64,000 nt of DNA from Bacteroidia bacterium (GCA_030429205.1 JAUICZ010000002.1:1-64000); one strand, 5' to 3'. Positions 36,421 through 44,811 are shown, numbered from the stretch's first letter. Program-made: numbers and translations. Notes: generated from the sequence alone by a model not told the origin.

Positions 36421-36963
36421 CTAACATGGCTCCGGGGCATCAGCATATTTCCTGTGTTTGCCTTGTAGTTTACCAAAGAACAACGCTATAGGGAAGATGA
36501 CCTTCTTTACAAAAACGGGGATGTCGTACATATCGTATTCTCCCTTGTAACGATCCATCAGGTAGGCGGCATCAAATGCGCCGGGGCGCCCTCCGTTCTC
36601 GTTCATCGACTTGTAGATCTCTCCCAGAAAATACACGATATTATCAGGTGGCGATATCCATCCCTCACATTTCAACAACTCATCACCTGCATTCCAGAAT
36701 TTGTGGGGCGTACCTTTGTAGAATGTAACTGTTTCACCCACCTCAGCATATTTAGGTTCTTCGCCCATGGTTTGGTAGCCTATACGACCTTGTGTAACAG
36801 TCAGGCTCTCGTCTTGTTTATAATGTACATGCATTGGCGGACCCGCTTTTGGTTGTACTTCATTTTTAACGATCAGTACATCCTGCCCTTTTTCGTTTTT
36901 ACTTAAGCGTTCAAAAATCAATACTTCTCCATGTATGTTCGAGATGGTTATTGGCAGTTCCAT
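36421..36963 (-). CDS. Cupin domain protein
   Basis: A 180-residue protein with a single cupin barrel (residues about 10-110): GPPMHVHYKQDESLTVTQG carries the two His and Glu metal ligands of motif 1, and TPHKFWNAG is motif 2. The remaining 70 residues are helical with a hydrophobic segment (VKKVIFPIALFFGKL). It could be a dioxygenase-like or sensing protein; the ligand is unknown. It is divergent from a TetR regulator, and two operator-like palindromes in the 47-base gap suggest joint control. Confidence 0.8.
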   Translation of the reverse strand: MELPITISNIHGEVLIFERLSKNEKGQDVLIVKNEVQPKAGPPMHVHYKQDESLTVTQGRIGYQTMGEEPKYAEVGETVTFYKGTPHKFWNAGDELLKCEGWISPPDNIVYFLGEIYKSMNENGGRPGAFDAAYLMDRYKGEYDMYDIPVFVKKVIFPIALFFGKLQGKHRKYADAPEPC

Positions 36964-36977
36964 GAATTATTTATATT

Positions 36978-37017
36978 TTGACAACGTCAAATATAAATAA
37001 ACGCTTGACAATGTCAA
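36978..37017. promoter_or_regulatory. Paired TetR-type operators
   Basis: Two 13-base palindromes TTGACAACGTCAA (36978-36990) and TTGACAATGTCAA (37005-37017) share the form TTGAC-N3-GTCAA and are centred 27 bases apart. The second covers the start codon of the TetR gene and the first lies 15 bases before the cupin start. The likely ligand is the TetR protein itself. Confidence 0.75.
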
Positions 37018-37640
37018 AAGAAAAAGAAAGTACTAAGGAAAAAATAATTGCCCGTGCTTTAGAATTATACAACGAGCATGGGGTAGAGTATGTAGGTGTA
37101 AGAGAGTTGGCAAAAGATTTAGAGCTAAAGGGTGGTAATATCACTTATTACTTCCCAACCAAGTTCGACTTGATCAGTGAGCTGGGTAGAAGGTTATCTG
37201 ACGGTAATGCGCAGATCATAGACTCTTATCAGGAGAAAACCATGTATAACTATCTGATGATGCACAAAGACCTGTATCACAACCAATACAAATACAGAAG
37301 TTTAGTAATAAGTTTACCATTGCTCTTAAAGCAAAATGAAGGTTTTAGGCATCAGTACAATGAAAATCAGTCTGTTAGGAAAGAGAGTATGTATAATGAG
37401 CTTAAATCACTATTCCTTGCCGGGTATATACAAGGCACAAAGATTGAAATACTGGATACCGTTTTGCACTCCGTAATAATGATAGGCAGATTATGGGTAG
37501 TAGAAGCAAATTTGGATAATGAAGTTATTGTAGAACAAGATGTTATATCTAGTTATCTAAAGCGACTGTGTAATATACTCGGGCTGGTAGCTTCTAAAAA
37601 AGGCCAGGAAGAGATAGACCTGTTTTTAGAACAGTTATGA
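37011..37640 (+). CDS. TetR/AcrR family transcriptional regulator
   Basis: A 209-residue regulator. The N-terminal helix-turn-helix is TKEKIIARALELYNEHGVEY followed by VGVRELAKDLELKGGNITYYF in the usual TetR positions; the rest is an all-helical ligand-binding and dimer domain without recognisable family marks. ATG 37011 is chosen since the upstream codons to 36978 lie inside operator sequence. It probably represses itself and the cupin gene through the two TTGAC-N3-GTCAA sites. Confidence 0.88.
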   Translation: MSKEKESTKEKIIARALELYNEHGVEYVGVRELAKDLELKGGNITYYFPTKFDLISELGRRLSDGNAQIIDSYQEKTMYNYLMMHKDLYHNQYKYRSLVISLPLLLKQNEGFRHQYNENQSVRKESMYNELKSLFLAGYIQGTKIEILDTVLHSVIMIGRLWVVEANLDNEVIVEQDVISSYLKRLCNILGLVASKKGQEEIDLFLEQL

Positions 37641-37649
37641 AATAATAAA

Positions 37650-37669
37650 GGCGGGCTAGAAAGCCCGCC
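37650..37669. terminator. Hairpin after the TetR gene
   Basis: GGCGGGCT pairs perfectly with AGCCCGCC around AGAA. It lies between the TetR gene and the convergent Hsp20 gene; no long T run follows on either strand. Confidence 0.65.
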
Positions 37670-37700
37670 TAACACTCAACCTATCTAATTCACCCTATGC

Positions 37701-38141
37701 TTATGAAATTTCAATTTTCTTTGTCAGCTTCTTTGCTTCCTCTTTTTTAGGTAGTACCAGGCTTAATACGCCATCTGTATAAGATGCAGATATCTCTGCT
37801 GCGTTAATAGTTTCGCTTAGGTTAAAGCTGCGTTTAAATGAGCGGAACTCATATTCGCTACGTATCATCTTGTCTGTTGTTTCTTTGTGCTCTTCTTTCT
37901 GCTCAAAAGATATCGTCAATAGATCGTGATCTACATTGATGTTAAAGTCTTCTTTCTTTAAGCCGGGCGCAACAACATCTATTTGATAGCCGTTATCCAT
38001 TTCTTTAATATTCACTGGTACATTGCTGCTTGTCAACTGGTTATCGTTGAAAAACTCTCCCCAGTTTTCGTTGATCATGCTGTCTAATAATCCGCTAAAT
38101 GTAGCCGGTACTCTCTTGTGGTTTCCTTTTAACTTGTACAT
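37701..38141 (-). CDS. Small heat shock protein, Hsp20/alpha-crystallin family
   Basis: A 146-residue holdase chaperone. The alpha-crystallin domain covers residues about 42-140 (VNIKEMDNGYQIDVVAPGLKKEDFNI begins it in the normal order), with the closing ADGVLSLVLPKKE-like motif read here as YTDGVLSLVLPKKEE and a short C-terminal KKIEIS tail holding the I-x-I dimer contact. It prevents aggregation of heat-damaged proteins. No HrcA operator (CIRCE) is seen upstream. Confidence 0.92.
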   Translation of the reverse strand: MYKLKGNHKRVPATFSGLLDSMINENWGEFFNDNQLTSSNVPVNIKEMDNGYQIDVVAPGLKKEDFNINVDHDLLTISFEQKEEHKETTDKMIRSEYEFRSFKRSFNLSETINAAEISASYTDGVLSLVLPKKEEAKKLTKKIEIS

Positions 38142-38399
38142 ATTGATTGTTTTTTAAGTTTTTAAAGTTTCTGTTACACCTGATACTATACAAACAGGAT
38201 ACCAATGTATAGATCATGACATTATGGCGTTTTTAGGTGACATAAATGCCGATTACCCCTGTTCGGTTGTCAGAAATGAGAATGAGTTGAATAGTTAGCC
38301 TGTAGTTATGGCTAAGCAGGTATTAGGCAGCAGATAGACTTTGTATATATAACGAAAAAAATAATTTTCTTATCACAAACCTTTTTCAGATATTTGTCT
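38142..38399. other. Intergenic region upstream of a possible small RNA
   Basis: The gap between the Hsp20 and reductase genes. No reading frame of worth is visible. TTTG at 38340 followed by A/T-rich sequence may be part of a promoter for the structured element at 38400-38463, but no full consensus is present. Confidence 0.4.
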
Positions 38400-38463
38400 T
38401 ACTTACGATGGGTTAGTAAGTACAGTCCTATCCCGACTTACGTCAGTGAGTCGGGATTTTTTT
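38400..38463 (+). ncRNA. Possible small RNA 3' end: two hairpins with an orphan terminator
   Basis: A first hairpin TACTTAC/GTAAGTA (38400-38422) is followed by a strong one, ATCCCGACT/AGTCGGGAT (38430-38457), and a seven-base T run. No gene upstream on the plus strand needs this terminator: the TetR gene ends 760 bases away and has its own hairpin. The flanking genes are both on the minus strand. A small RNA or unnoticed leader is the simplest explanation; the 5' end is not defined. Confidence 0.45.
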
Positions 38464-38502
38464 GTCTAATGATGTCTGTGCTTAAGTACTTGAACCTTTA
38501 CT

Positions 38503-39375
38503 TTAAGTGAGTGACTCTTTCAAAAAACTATCTACGTTCCCAAATAAAAACTCGGGGTATTCTCTGTTAAACTTCATGGTAACAAAACCACCAATTAATG
38601 GTCGTGGTGCAGGTTGGTTTAACTCTTCTGTACTCATCGGTATCAAGTCGTATTCAATATGTGGGAAGTATTGAAGTACTCTTAATGAAAGTTGTACACG
38701 GTTGCAATAATCTGTACCGCCAATATGATAAATACCCTGTTTGCTATCTCTTAGTAACAAGAACATAGCGCGTGCAATATCCCATGCATTGGTAGGGCAT
38801 GCATATTGATCGTAAGGAAGTTTTAGTGTAAGCTTTTTACCTTCTACACATTGCTGCACAATTCTGGCAACAAAGTTTTTACCACGCTCTTCGTTTCCGT
38901 AAATATTAGTTACTCTTAAAACAAGTGTTTCATTCAGCTCATTGATGGCATGTGTTTCTGCCTCCAACTTATGTTTGCCATAAACACTTATCGGGTTTAC
39001 TTTATCTGTTTCCTGATAAGGGCCGTCTGTGCCATCAAACACATAGTCGGTAGAGATGTATACAAACTTTGCGTTACATGCTTTAGCCACCTTTACCAGG
39101 TTGATGGTGCTTTGTACTGTTTTCTCGTAGCTTTCATCTTGCTCGGTCTCGCATTTGTCTACATGCGTTAGTGCGCCGCAGTGTACGATCACATCGGGGT
39201 TGTAAGCAACAATGTCGAAGTTGTCTTTATGCTCGGGCTCCAGCGTGTTGTAAAACACAGTGCCATCTACCGGGTAAGAGAAATAAGACCCTACACAATC
39301 CCAACCTTGTTCTGTAAAATGCTTTAAACAGTTGCTACCCACTAGCCCGGATGCACCGGCAATAAAAACTTTCAT
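38503..39375 (-). CDS. NAD-dependent sugar-nucleotide reductase (RmlD-like, extended SDR)
   Basis: A 290-residue extended short-chain dehydrogenase. The Rossmann motif is GASGLVGSN (residues 7-15), the catalytic Thr/Tyr/Lys triad lies in YISTDYVFDG and YGKHKLEAE. It is close to dTDP-4-dehydrorhamnose reductase, but no other rml gene is adjacent, so the substrate could be another sugar nucleotide or a ketone. It stands alone, with repeats upstream of its start. Confidence 0.85.
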   Translation of the reverse strand: MKVFIAGASGLVGSNCLKHFTEQGWDCVGSYFSYPVDGTVFYNTLEPEHKDNFDIVAYNPDVIVHCGALTHVDKCETEQDESYEKTVQSTINLVKVAKACNAKFVYISTDYVFDGTDGPYQETDKVNPISVYGKHKLEAETHAINELNETLVLRVTNIYGNEERGKNFVARIVQQCVEGKKLTLKLPYDQYACPTNAWDIARAMFLLLRDSKQGIYHIGGTDYCNRVQLSLRVLQYFPHIEYDLIPMSTEELNQPAPRPLIGGFVTMKFNREYPEFLFGNVDSFLKESLT

Positions 39376-39425
39376 ACCTGATGTTGCTTTGTGCGCTAAG
39401 CTATAAAAAAAATGTAACTGTAAGT

Positions 39426-39596
39426 AGGCGCGGGCGCGCGCGCGCCCGCTACCTTTTTGGTAATGTAACCCCGCTCAATCACATGGTCATGCTGAAATGG
39501 TTTCAGCATCTAGCGTATTAAGTGCTTTGCAATTCAGCATCCAGGGTAATGTGTACTCATATCGCTAGACCCTGAATCAAGTTCAGGGTGACATTT
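39426..39596. repeat. Composite dispersed repeat, copy 1
   Basis: Starts with a CG-alternating palindrome (39426-39453), then TAATGTAACCCCGC, TGGTCATGCTGAA, and ends with CTGAATCAAGTTCAGGGTGA. Copy 2 (40772-40910) has the same order but lacks about 31 bases that here lie between two TTCAGCAT repeats. It fills most of the gap 39376-39695. Confidence 0.85.
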
Positions 39597-39607
39597 TATA
39601 AAAGTAC

Positions 39608-39635
39608 AGGCGCGGGAGCGTGCGCGACCGCTACC
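39608..39635. repeat. CG-alternating palindrome, copy 3
   Basis: AGGCGCGGGAGCGTGCGCGA then CCGCTACC, shared with the element at the start of the composite repeat but standing alone here, directly before the terminator at 39653. Confidence 0.8.
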
Positions 39636-39652
39636 TTTTTGGGTATAAAAAA

Positions 39653-39672
39653 AGCCCCGCTACTGCGAGGCT
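39653..39672 (-). terminator. Terminator of the lipoprotein gene at 39696
   Basis: AGCCCCGC pairs with GCGAGGCT (one mismatch), loop TACT. On the minus strand a run of seven T follows. Confidence 0.75.
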
Positions 39673-39695
39673 GATATTTTATATATAAGGTGTTT

Positions 39696-40628
39696 TTAAA
39701 ACTGTATCAAGTCGCCTGTAAGTTTATATGTTTGAACTACCGACGAACCTGCGTCTACAAATATACTGACGTATGTTAGTTCAAAAGTTTTGTTATCCAG
39801 ATTGAGTTTACCACTGCCCGAAACTGTAAAGTATATAGTACCACTACCGCCTTTACCTTTCACTACTTGTTCGGGTATATTCAACTCTCGGGTGTTACAG
39901 TTGTAGTTTACCAGCATATGGTACTGAGAGGCTTTATCGCTGTAGTACCAAAAGCCGTTTTTAAGTTGCCCCAGTAATACATCTTTTAAATATAAATTCT
40001 CTTCAGAGGCATTTCTATACACTCTTACATTCAAGTTGATAGGTGTATCTACTTTTGCAGACCCGGTACTAACATGAGTAAGCTTAGAGAAGTATCCGTT
40101 GCTACAAGCTTTCATGAAGTATCCGTTACATTCTGATTTTGTTACGGGGTTAACAAGTATACTTCTTTCGTATACTGTTTTTTTACCTTTTCTGTTAGTA
40201 GCTATAATAGATATACCAATATTGTCTTTGTTAGCAAAGTATGATTTTGCTACAAGCATAGTATTAAAGTCTGAATAGCCACTTGCTTTAGAAAAGCTAA
40301 GTTCTATATTTTGCGGAATGGTGGTGTTTTTATATCCCTCTACAGATAAAAATATTTCATCGCCATCACAGCTATCGCACTTAACATTCAGGTTTAATAC
40401 TTTAAATCCGTAGGCATTTAAGCCAATGTGATCTATACCTGTAATTACTATGCTGTCGCCGGCTACTTTGGGCGTGTCTGTTTTAGAGGTGTCTACAGGT
40501 TGTGTTACTACCGGTGTGTCGTTATTGTTATTATCGCCGGTTTCCGGTACAACACTCTTTTTTTCTTTTATACATGCTGCAATGGTTACCAGTGATGCCA
40601 TTGCAACGAGTAGGGTTCTCTTTTTCAT
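39696..40628 (-). CDS. Lipoprotein, unknown function
   Basis: A 310-residue lipoprotein. The signal ends LVTIAAC, then an unstructured Thr/Asp/Asn/Pro-rich linker (residues about 25-57) leads to a beta-rich domain with several cysteines (KCDSCDG, SECNGYFMKAC, NCNTR). No family is recognised. The order of signal, low-complexity tether and globular domain is common for surface-exposed lipoproteins in this phylum. It is alone between repeat-rich gaps. Confidence 0.65.
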   Translation of the reverse strand: MKKRTLLVAMASLVTIAACIKEKKSVVPETGDNNNNDTPVVTQPVDTSKTDTPKVAGDSIVITGIDHIGLNAYGFKVLNLNVKCDSCDGDEIFLSVEGYKNTTIPQNIELSFSKASGYSDFNTMLVAKSYFANKDNIGISIIATNRKGKKTVYERSILVNPVTKSECNGYFMKACSNGYFSKLTHVSTGSAKVDTPINLNVRVYRNASEENLYLKDVLLGQLKNGFWYYSDKASQYHMLVNYNCNTRELNIPEQVVKGKGGSGTIYFTVSGSGKLNLDNKTFELTYVSIFVDAGSSVVQTYKLTGDLIQF

Positions 40629-40771
40629 AATACAAATGTGTAGGTTATATAATAATATGTATACAAAATAATAAATATTTCATATTTGGTTTATGTTATA
40701 GACTTAAAAGTTTATTAAGCTGCTTATATATTAACCGTTGGTTATTGTTTGTGCTATGCAGATACAAAAAT

Positions 40772-40910
40772 AGGCGCGGTCGCGCGCGCGACCGCTACCT
40801 TTTGTATAATGTAACCCCGCACAATCACATGGTCATGCTGAACTGGATTCAGCATCCAGGGTAATGTGTACTCATATTGCTAGACCCTGAATCAAGTTCA
40901 GGGTGACATC
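40772..40910. repeat. Composite dispersed repeat, copy 2
   Basis: A CG-alternating palindrome at 40772-40799 (AGGCGCGGTCGCGCGCGCGA, then CCGCTACC), TAATGTAACCCCGC, TGGTCATGCTGAA and the CCTGAATCAAGTTCAGGGTG hairpin. Matches 39426-39596 apart from the 31-base difference. Confidence 0.85.
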
Positions 40911-40935
40911 AACAGCAAATATCAAACACAAAAAC

Positions 40936-41017
40936 AGGAGCGGTCGCGCGCGCACCCGCGCCCACTCGTACAGTATTTAAAACGAAAAAAGGAGCGGTCG
41001 CACACGCTCCCGCTCCC
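40936..41017. repeat. CG-alternating palindromes, copies 5 and 6
   Basis: Two elements: 40936-40963 (AGGAGCGGTCGCGCGCGCAC, then CCGCGCCC) and 40990-41017 (AGGAGCGGTCGCACACGCTC, then CCGCTCCC). They are separated by 26 bases and end 22 bases before the M48 gene's stop. Together with the composite repeat they fill the gap 40629-41038. Confidence 0.8.
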
Positions 41018-41038
41018 TTTTATATAAGTATAGTCAGC

Positions 41039-41851
41039 TTATAAACTGTTCTTGAAGTTGGTATAGGTATCTACCTCTTCGGTTTGTGTGGTAGAGGTAG
41101 TACAGCCTTTGCTTTGTGCATACGCTTGTATGTTTACTACACGATTGTCAGGGTCGGGGTGTGTACTTAAAAACTCTGGCGGAGAACCTGCACCTGATGC
41201 TACCAGCTTCTCGAAGAAGTTTGCCGCACCGTCCGATTTGTATTTGATGTTACACAAATAATCTACACTTGCATCGTCGGCCTCTTTCTCGTTGGCACGG
41301 CTGAAGGACAAGGCAACCAGCTGTGTCGCTACTTCTGATATCAACCCCTGATTGTTACCTAATACAATATCCAGCAGTGTTTGTATGCCGTATATCTTAG
41401 TCAGCTGTTCGGTAGAGTGGCGCTTGTCTGCATGCGCAATCTCGTGCCCCATTACACCTGCCAGCGAAGACTTATTGTCCAGATATTTAATTAGCCCTGT
41501 GTATACATATATGTATCCGCCCGGTGTGCAGAAGGCGTTTTGTATATCATCTCTTTTTACAATATATACTTCCCATGCAAACTCATCTTTATACCTGACA
41601 GACCCGCTGTTGAGAATATCGTTACGAATTTCGTACAGGTAATTATATGCCGCCTGATTTGTATTGGGGTCTAATATCGGAAACTCGCCCGGGTTGCCCG
41701 ATATATCTTGTTTTACCTGTAGCCCTAAGCTTTTGTCATCTTCTACAGAAAAGATATTGAAACCACCGCCACCACTATTGTCGTCTTTTTTCTTACAACC
41801 GAAGAACAGCATGGGCGTACATACAAGTGAGATAATGAGTATTTTTTTCAT
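41039..41851 (-). CDS. M48 family zinc metalloprotease, lipoprotein
   Basis: A 270-residue periplasmic lipoprotein (lipobox LFFGC, Cys19, followed by KKKDDNSGGGG tether). The protease domain has HEIAH at 136-140, the more distant Glu in NEKEADDAS, and the late STHPDPDNRV motif, all typical of M48 proteases of the BepA/LoiP type that act in outer-membrane protein quality control. ATG 41851 is chosen over 41860, which is only three codons longer. It is divergent from the APC permease. Confidence 0.88.
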   Translation of the reverse strand: MKKILIISLVCTPMLFFGCKKKDDNSGGGGFNIFSVEDDKSLGLQVKQDISGNPGEFPILDPNTNQAAYNYLYEIRNDILNSGSVRYKDEFAWEVYIVKRDDIQNAFCTPGGYIYVYTGLIKYLDNKSSLAGVMGHEIAHADKRHSTEQLTKIYGIQTLLDIVLGNNQGLISEVATQLVALSFSRANEKEADDASVDYLCNIKYKSDGAANFFEKLVASGAGSPPEFLSTHPDPDNRVVNIQAYAQSKGCTTSTTQTEEVDTYTNFKNSL

Positions 41852-41990
41852 AAGTAGCAATATTATGGTGTGAAGATAATCATTATAAATCTGTACGATG
41901 TAGTATTAGTTTGAAGTGTTTGTTGTTATCTGTCCCGCTGTGATTTTTATTTCACCTGATTCTCATTATTTTAAAGTTTACTTTTAATTC

Positions 41991-43682
41991 ATGGCAAACA
42001 ACCCACTTTTCAGAAGAAAGACTTTAGCGCAAATTCAAAAAGATGTAGCATCAGGAGAGGGTGATGCTCATGCTATAGGTATGAAGCGCGTGTTGGGTGT
42101 GCGCGATTTGACCTTTATGGGGGTTGCGGCCATAGTAGGGGCAGGTATATTTTCAACCATAGGTAAGGCCAGCTTCGAAGGCGGGCCGGGTATTGTGCTA
42201 TTGTTTTTGTTTGTGTCGGTAGCTTGTGGCTTTGCGGCGATGTGCTATGCAGAGTTTGCCAGTATGGTGCCTGCATCGGGGAGTGCCTATACTTATGCCT
42301 ATGTTGCTTTTGGTGAGTTGCTGGCATGGATCATCGGGTGGGATTTGCTGATGGAGTATGCTATTGGTAATATAGCCGTTGCCATATCGTGGAGCGATTA
42401 TTTTACTACGCTGATGGATGGCTTCGGGATGCACGTACCCGAATGGCTGACCATGGATTACTGGACAGCGCAGGATATGGGCAGCAAGGCAGCTCGTGCC
42501 GCATGGCTCAATGCTCCTGAAGTAGGCGGACTCAAGATCATTTGTGATATACCTGCATTCTTTATCACATTCATTATTACATGGATCATATACGTTGGCA
42601 TAAAAGAAAGTAAGCGCAGTACTAATATTATGGTATTGCTGAAGCTGGGTGTAATAGCACTGGTAATAATAGCGGGTATGTTTTATGTGCAACCTGCCAA
42701 CTGGAGCCCCTTTGCGCCTAATGGTTTACGTGGTATCATGGGTGGTACGGCCGCGGTGTTCTTCTCTTACATCGGGTTCGATGCTATTTCTACAACTGCA
42801 GAGGAGTGTAAAGACCCGCAAAGAGATCTGCCCAAAGCCATGTTTAATGCCCTCATCATTTGTACGGTGTTGTACGTGGCTATTGCATTGATATTGACGG
42901 GTATGGTATCGTACATGGATTTGAATGTGGGTGATCCGTTAGCGTATGTATTTGCTGCCAATGGTATGGATTGGCTGGCAGGTATTATTGCCATCAGTGC
43001 CATTATTGCAACGGCCAGTGTGTTGTTGGTGTTTCAACTGGGGCAGCCGCGTATCTGGATGAGCATGAGCCGTGATGGTTTGTTACCAAAGAAATTCTCT
43101 GCTATACATCCTAAATACAAAACACCTTCTTTCTCTACCATACTCACGGGTTTGGTAGTGGGTATCCCTGCTTTGTTCCTGAACCTTGATGTGGTGGTAG
43201 ACTTGTGTAGTGTAGGTACTCTGTTTGCATTTGTACTGGTATGTGGTGGTATCATCAGGCTGCAACAACAGCGCAGAAAACTGGCAAAAGAGGGTAGAAG
43301 CAATGAGATACCCGAGAGCAAGTTCAAAACACCATACATCAACGGTAAGTATATAGTGCCGATATTATTCGTTGTTACAGTTGTACTTTTTCAGATGTAC
43401 GCAGATGGGGGTATCGGTAGTTTGTTTTCGCCGACAGAGGGCGGATGGAATGGCATACGTGCTCAAATACCATTTATAGCTTTCGGAGTGATCTTCCTTG
43501 TAATGGCTATACTTTCATTTATCAATAGCTACTCATTGATACCTGTGCTGGGTTTCTTGTGTTGCAGCTATCTGTTGTGCGAGAGTGGTACATCTAACTG
43601 GGAGCGTTTTCTTATATGGCTAGTGATAGGTTTGGTTGTGTATTTCCTTTATGGTAAAAAGAAGAGCAAACTGAATAAATAA
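41991..43682 (+). CDS. APC family amino acid permease (cationic amino acid transporter-like)
   Basis: A 563-residue transporter with about 12-14 helices. A cytoplasmic N-terminus (NPLFRRKTLAQIQKD) precedes helix 1 with the substrate-site motif AIVGAGIFSTIGK; FFSYIGFDAISTTAEE in helix 6 and GQPRIWMSMSRDGLLPK match the CAT/YfnA subgroup. A long loop (residues about 150-185, DMGSKAARAAWLNAP) is an unusual insert between early helices. Substrates of relatives are arginine, lysine or neutral amino acids. Confidence 0.88.
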   Translation: MANNPLFRRKTLAQIQKDVASGEGDAHAIGMKRVLGVRDLTFMGVAAIVGAGIFSTIGKASFEGGPGIVLLFLFVSVACGFAAMCYAEFASMVPASGSAYTYAYVAFGELLAWIIGWDLLMEYAIGNIAVAISWSDYFTTLMDGFGMHVPEWLTMDYWTAQDMGSKAARAAWLNAPEVGGLKIICDIPAFFITFIITWIIYVGIKESKRSTNIMVLLKLGVIALVIIAGMFYVQPANWSPFAPNGLRGIMGGTAAVFFSYIGFDAISTTAEECKDPQRDLPKAMFNALIICTVLYVAIALILTGMVSYMDLNVGDPLAYVFAANGMDWLAGIIAISAIIATASVLLVFQLGQPRIWMSMSRDGLLPKKFSAIHPKYKTPSFSTILTGLVVGIPALFLNLDVVVDLCSVGTLFAFVLVCGGIIRLQQQRRKLAKEGRSNEIPESKFKTPYINGKYIVPILFVVTVVLFQMYADGGIGSLFSPTEGGWNGIRAQIPFIAFGVIFLVMAILSFINSYSLIPVLGFLCCSYLLCESGTSNWERFLIWLVIGLVVYFLYGKKKSKLNK

Positions 43683-43687
43683 AAAAA

Positions 43688-43706
43688 GGGCAGGAATAAC
43701 CTGCCC
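43688..43706 (-). terminator. Terminator of the acidic protein gene
   Basis: GGGCAGG pairs perfectly with CCTGCCC around AATAA. On the minus strand a run of seven T follows, so it ends the gene at 43716-44018 and may also stop the permease transcript. Confidence 0.85.
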
Positions 43707-43715
43707 GTAATATTG

Positions 43716-44018
43716 TTAGTCGTCTCTGCGGCTATAATAATTATTCTCTTCGTCTTCTTCGCCGATGTCTTCGTTGTCATCGTCCAGTTCACTACCCGGT
43801 ACATCCAGGTCTTCACCTGTGCGGCCTAAGTCATCTGCACCATCATCATCTAAATGATCCAGACCTTTGCCGGCCATGTCTTCATCTTCTCCGCCATCCA
43901 TGTCTTTATCTTTGTCTCCCAGCATTTCCTCATCTTCTTTTGTAATGTCAGCGTCAGAAGTCATTACTATTTTTTCATCAACAAGAAGTTCTTCTATGTT
44001 TACAATTGTGTCTGTCAT
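43716..44018 (-). CDS. Small highly acidic protein, unknown function
   Basis: A 100-residue protein in which nearly half of the residues are Asp or Glu after position 25 (DKDKDMDGGEDEDM and GEEDEENNYYS). The ending DLDVPGSELDDDNEDIGEED is a motif I recognise from uncharacterised Chitinophagaceae proteins. No signal peptide or hydrophobic stretch is present. It is probably intrinsically disordered; possible roles in metal or protein binding are speculation. Confidence 0.7.
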   Translation of the reverse strand: MTDTIVNIEELLVDEKIVMTSDADITKEDEEMLGDKDKDMDGGEDEDMAGKGLDHLDDDGADDLGRTGEDLDVPGSELDDDNEDIGEEDEENNYYSRRDD

Positions 44019-44067
44019 GATCTTTAAATTTGGTCACTTAAAGATACAAACCATTGCAGATATTTGG

Positions 44068-44739
44068 TTATAGTGGAGGCAATATTCCGTTATCATATTT
44101 CTTCCAATCAATATCTTTTCCCAGTGTTCCTTTAAACCTTTCGGAAGGTGTCAATTGGTCTGTGATCGAAACAAAGCCCTGTTTCAGCGCAGGTGCGGGA
44201 TTTATAGAGGGGCGGAAGTGGTTGTACCTTCTTACCGTATCCATAACAAAAGGCATATGGTAGATTGGTGTACCGAATCTGTTGCGGGTATAACTGCGCA
44301 ATAAACCAGACTGCAAAGGGTCTGATGCCAATGCAACTACTTTAAACCCTAGTTCTTTAGCCAGCAGGTAAGAGTAGTATACATTCTCTGTACTGTGGCG
44401 TGCTTGTGTGTCGTAGTAAATATGCTCTTTAGGTACACCCAGCTCCTGTGCATACAATCCCATGATCTTTGATTCGTAGTATGGAGAATAAACAGCATCC
44501 CCAGAGAAAATGATGTTTTTGGTCACCCCGTTCTTGTATAAACTCCACGCCCAGATGACACGAGCTTTCATCACCGTATCCCAGCTGCCATTTTCAAAGG
44601 GTATACCGGGCACTATAATAGCATCGAAAGTGACATTCTCGTCCTTAATATAATTGTAGGCGTTTTTAGGCCCTCTCTTCATAGAGATACACCCTGTAAA
44701 TATCAAACCGGCTAATAGAACGTACAGATACTTATTCAT
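44068..44739 (-). CDS. YdcF/SanA/ElyC family protein (DUF218)
   Basis: A 223-residue envelope protein with a lipoprotein-like start (MNKYLYVLLAGLIFTGC). The DUF218 domain shows AIIVPGIPFENG, NIIFSGDAVYSPYYESKIMG (in the usual order), and VVALASDPLQSGLLRSY. Members take part in envelope integrity and polysaccharide traffic, with exact roles unclear. In-frame codons upstream to 44787 would mask the signal. It follows mutS by 25-73 bases on the other side, reading the same direction as mutS. Confidence 0.75.
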   Translation of the reverse strand: MNKYLYVLLAGLIFTGCISMKRGPKNAYNYIKDENVTFDAIIVPGIPFENGSWDTVMKARVIWAWSLYKNGVTKNIIFSGDAVYSPYYESKIMGLYAQELGVPKEHIYYDTQARHSTENVYYSYLLAKELGFKVVALASDPLQSGLLRSYTRNRFGTPIYHMPFVMDTVRRYNHFRPSINPAPALKQGFVSITDQLTPSERFKGTLGKDIDWKKYDNGILPPL

Positions 44740-44811
44740 GAACACATCATTTAACATATCAAACAATCGGTTGTATGAAAAGTTCATTTATTTGTTGGAA
44801 ACAGCCAAAAA

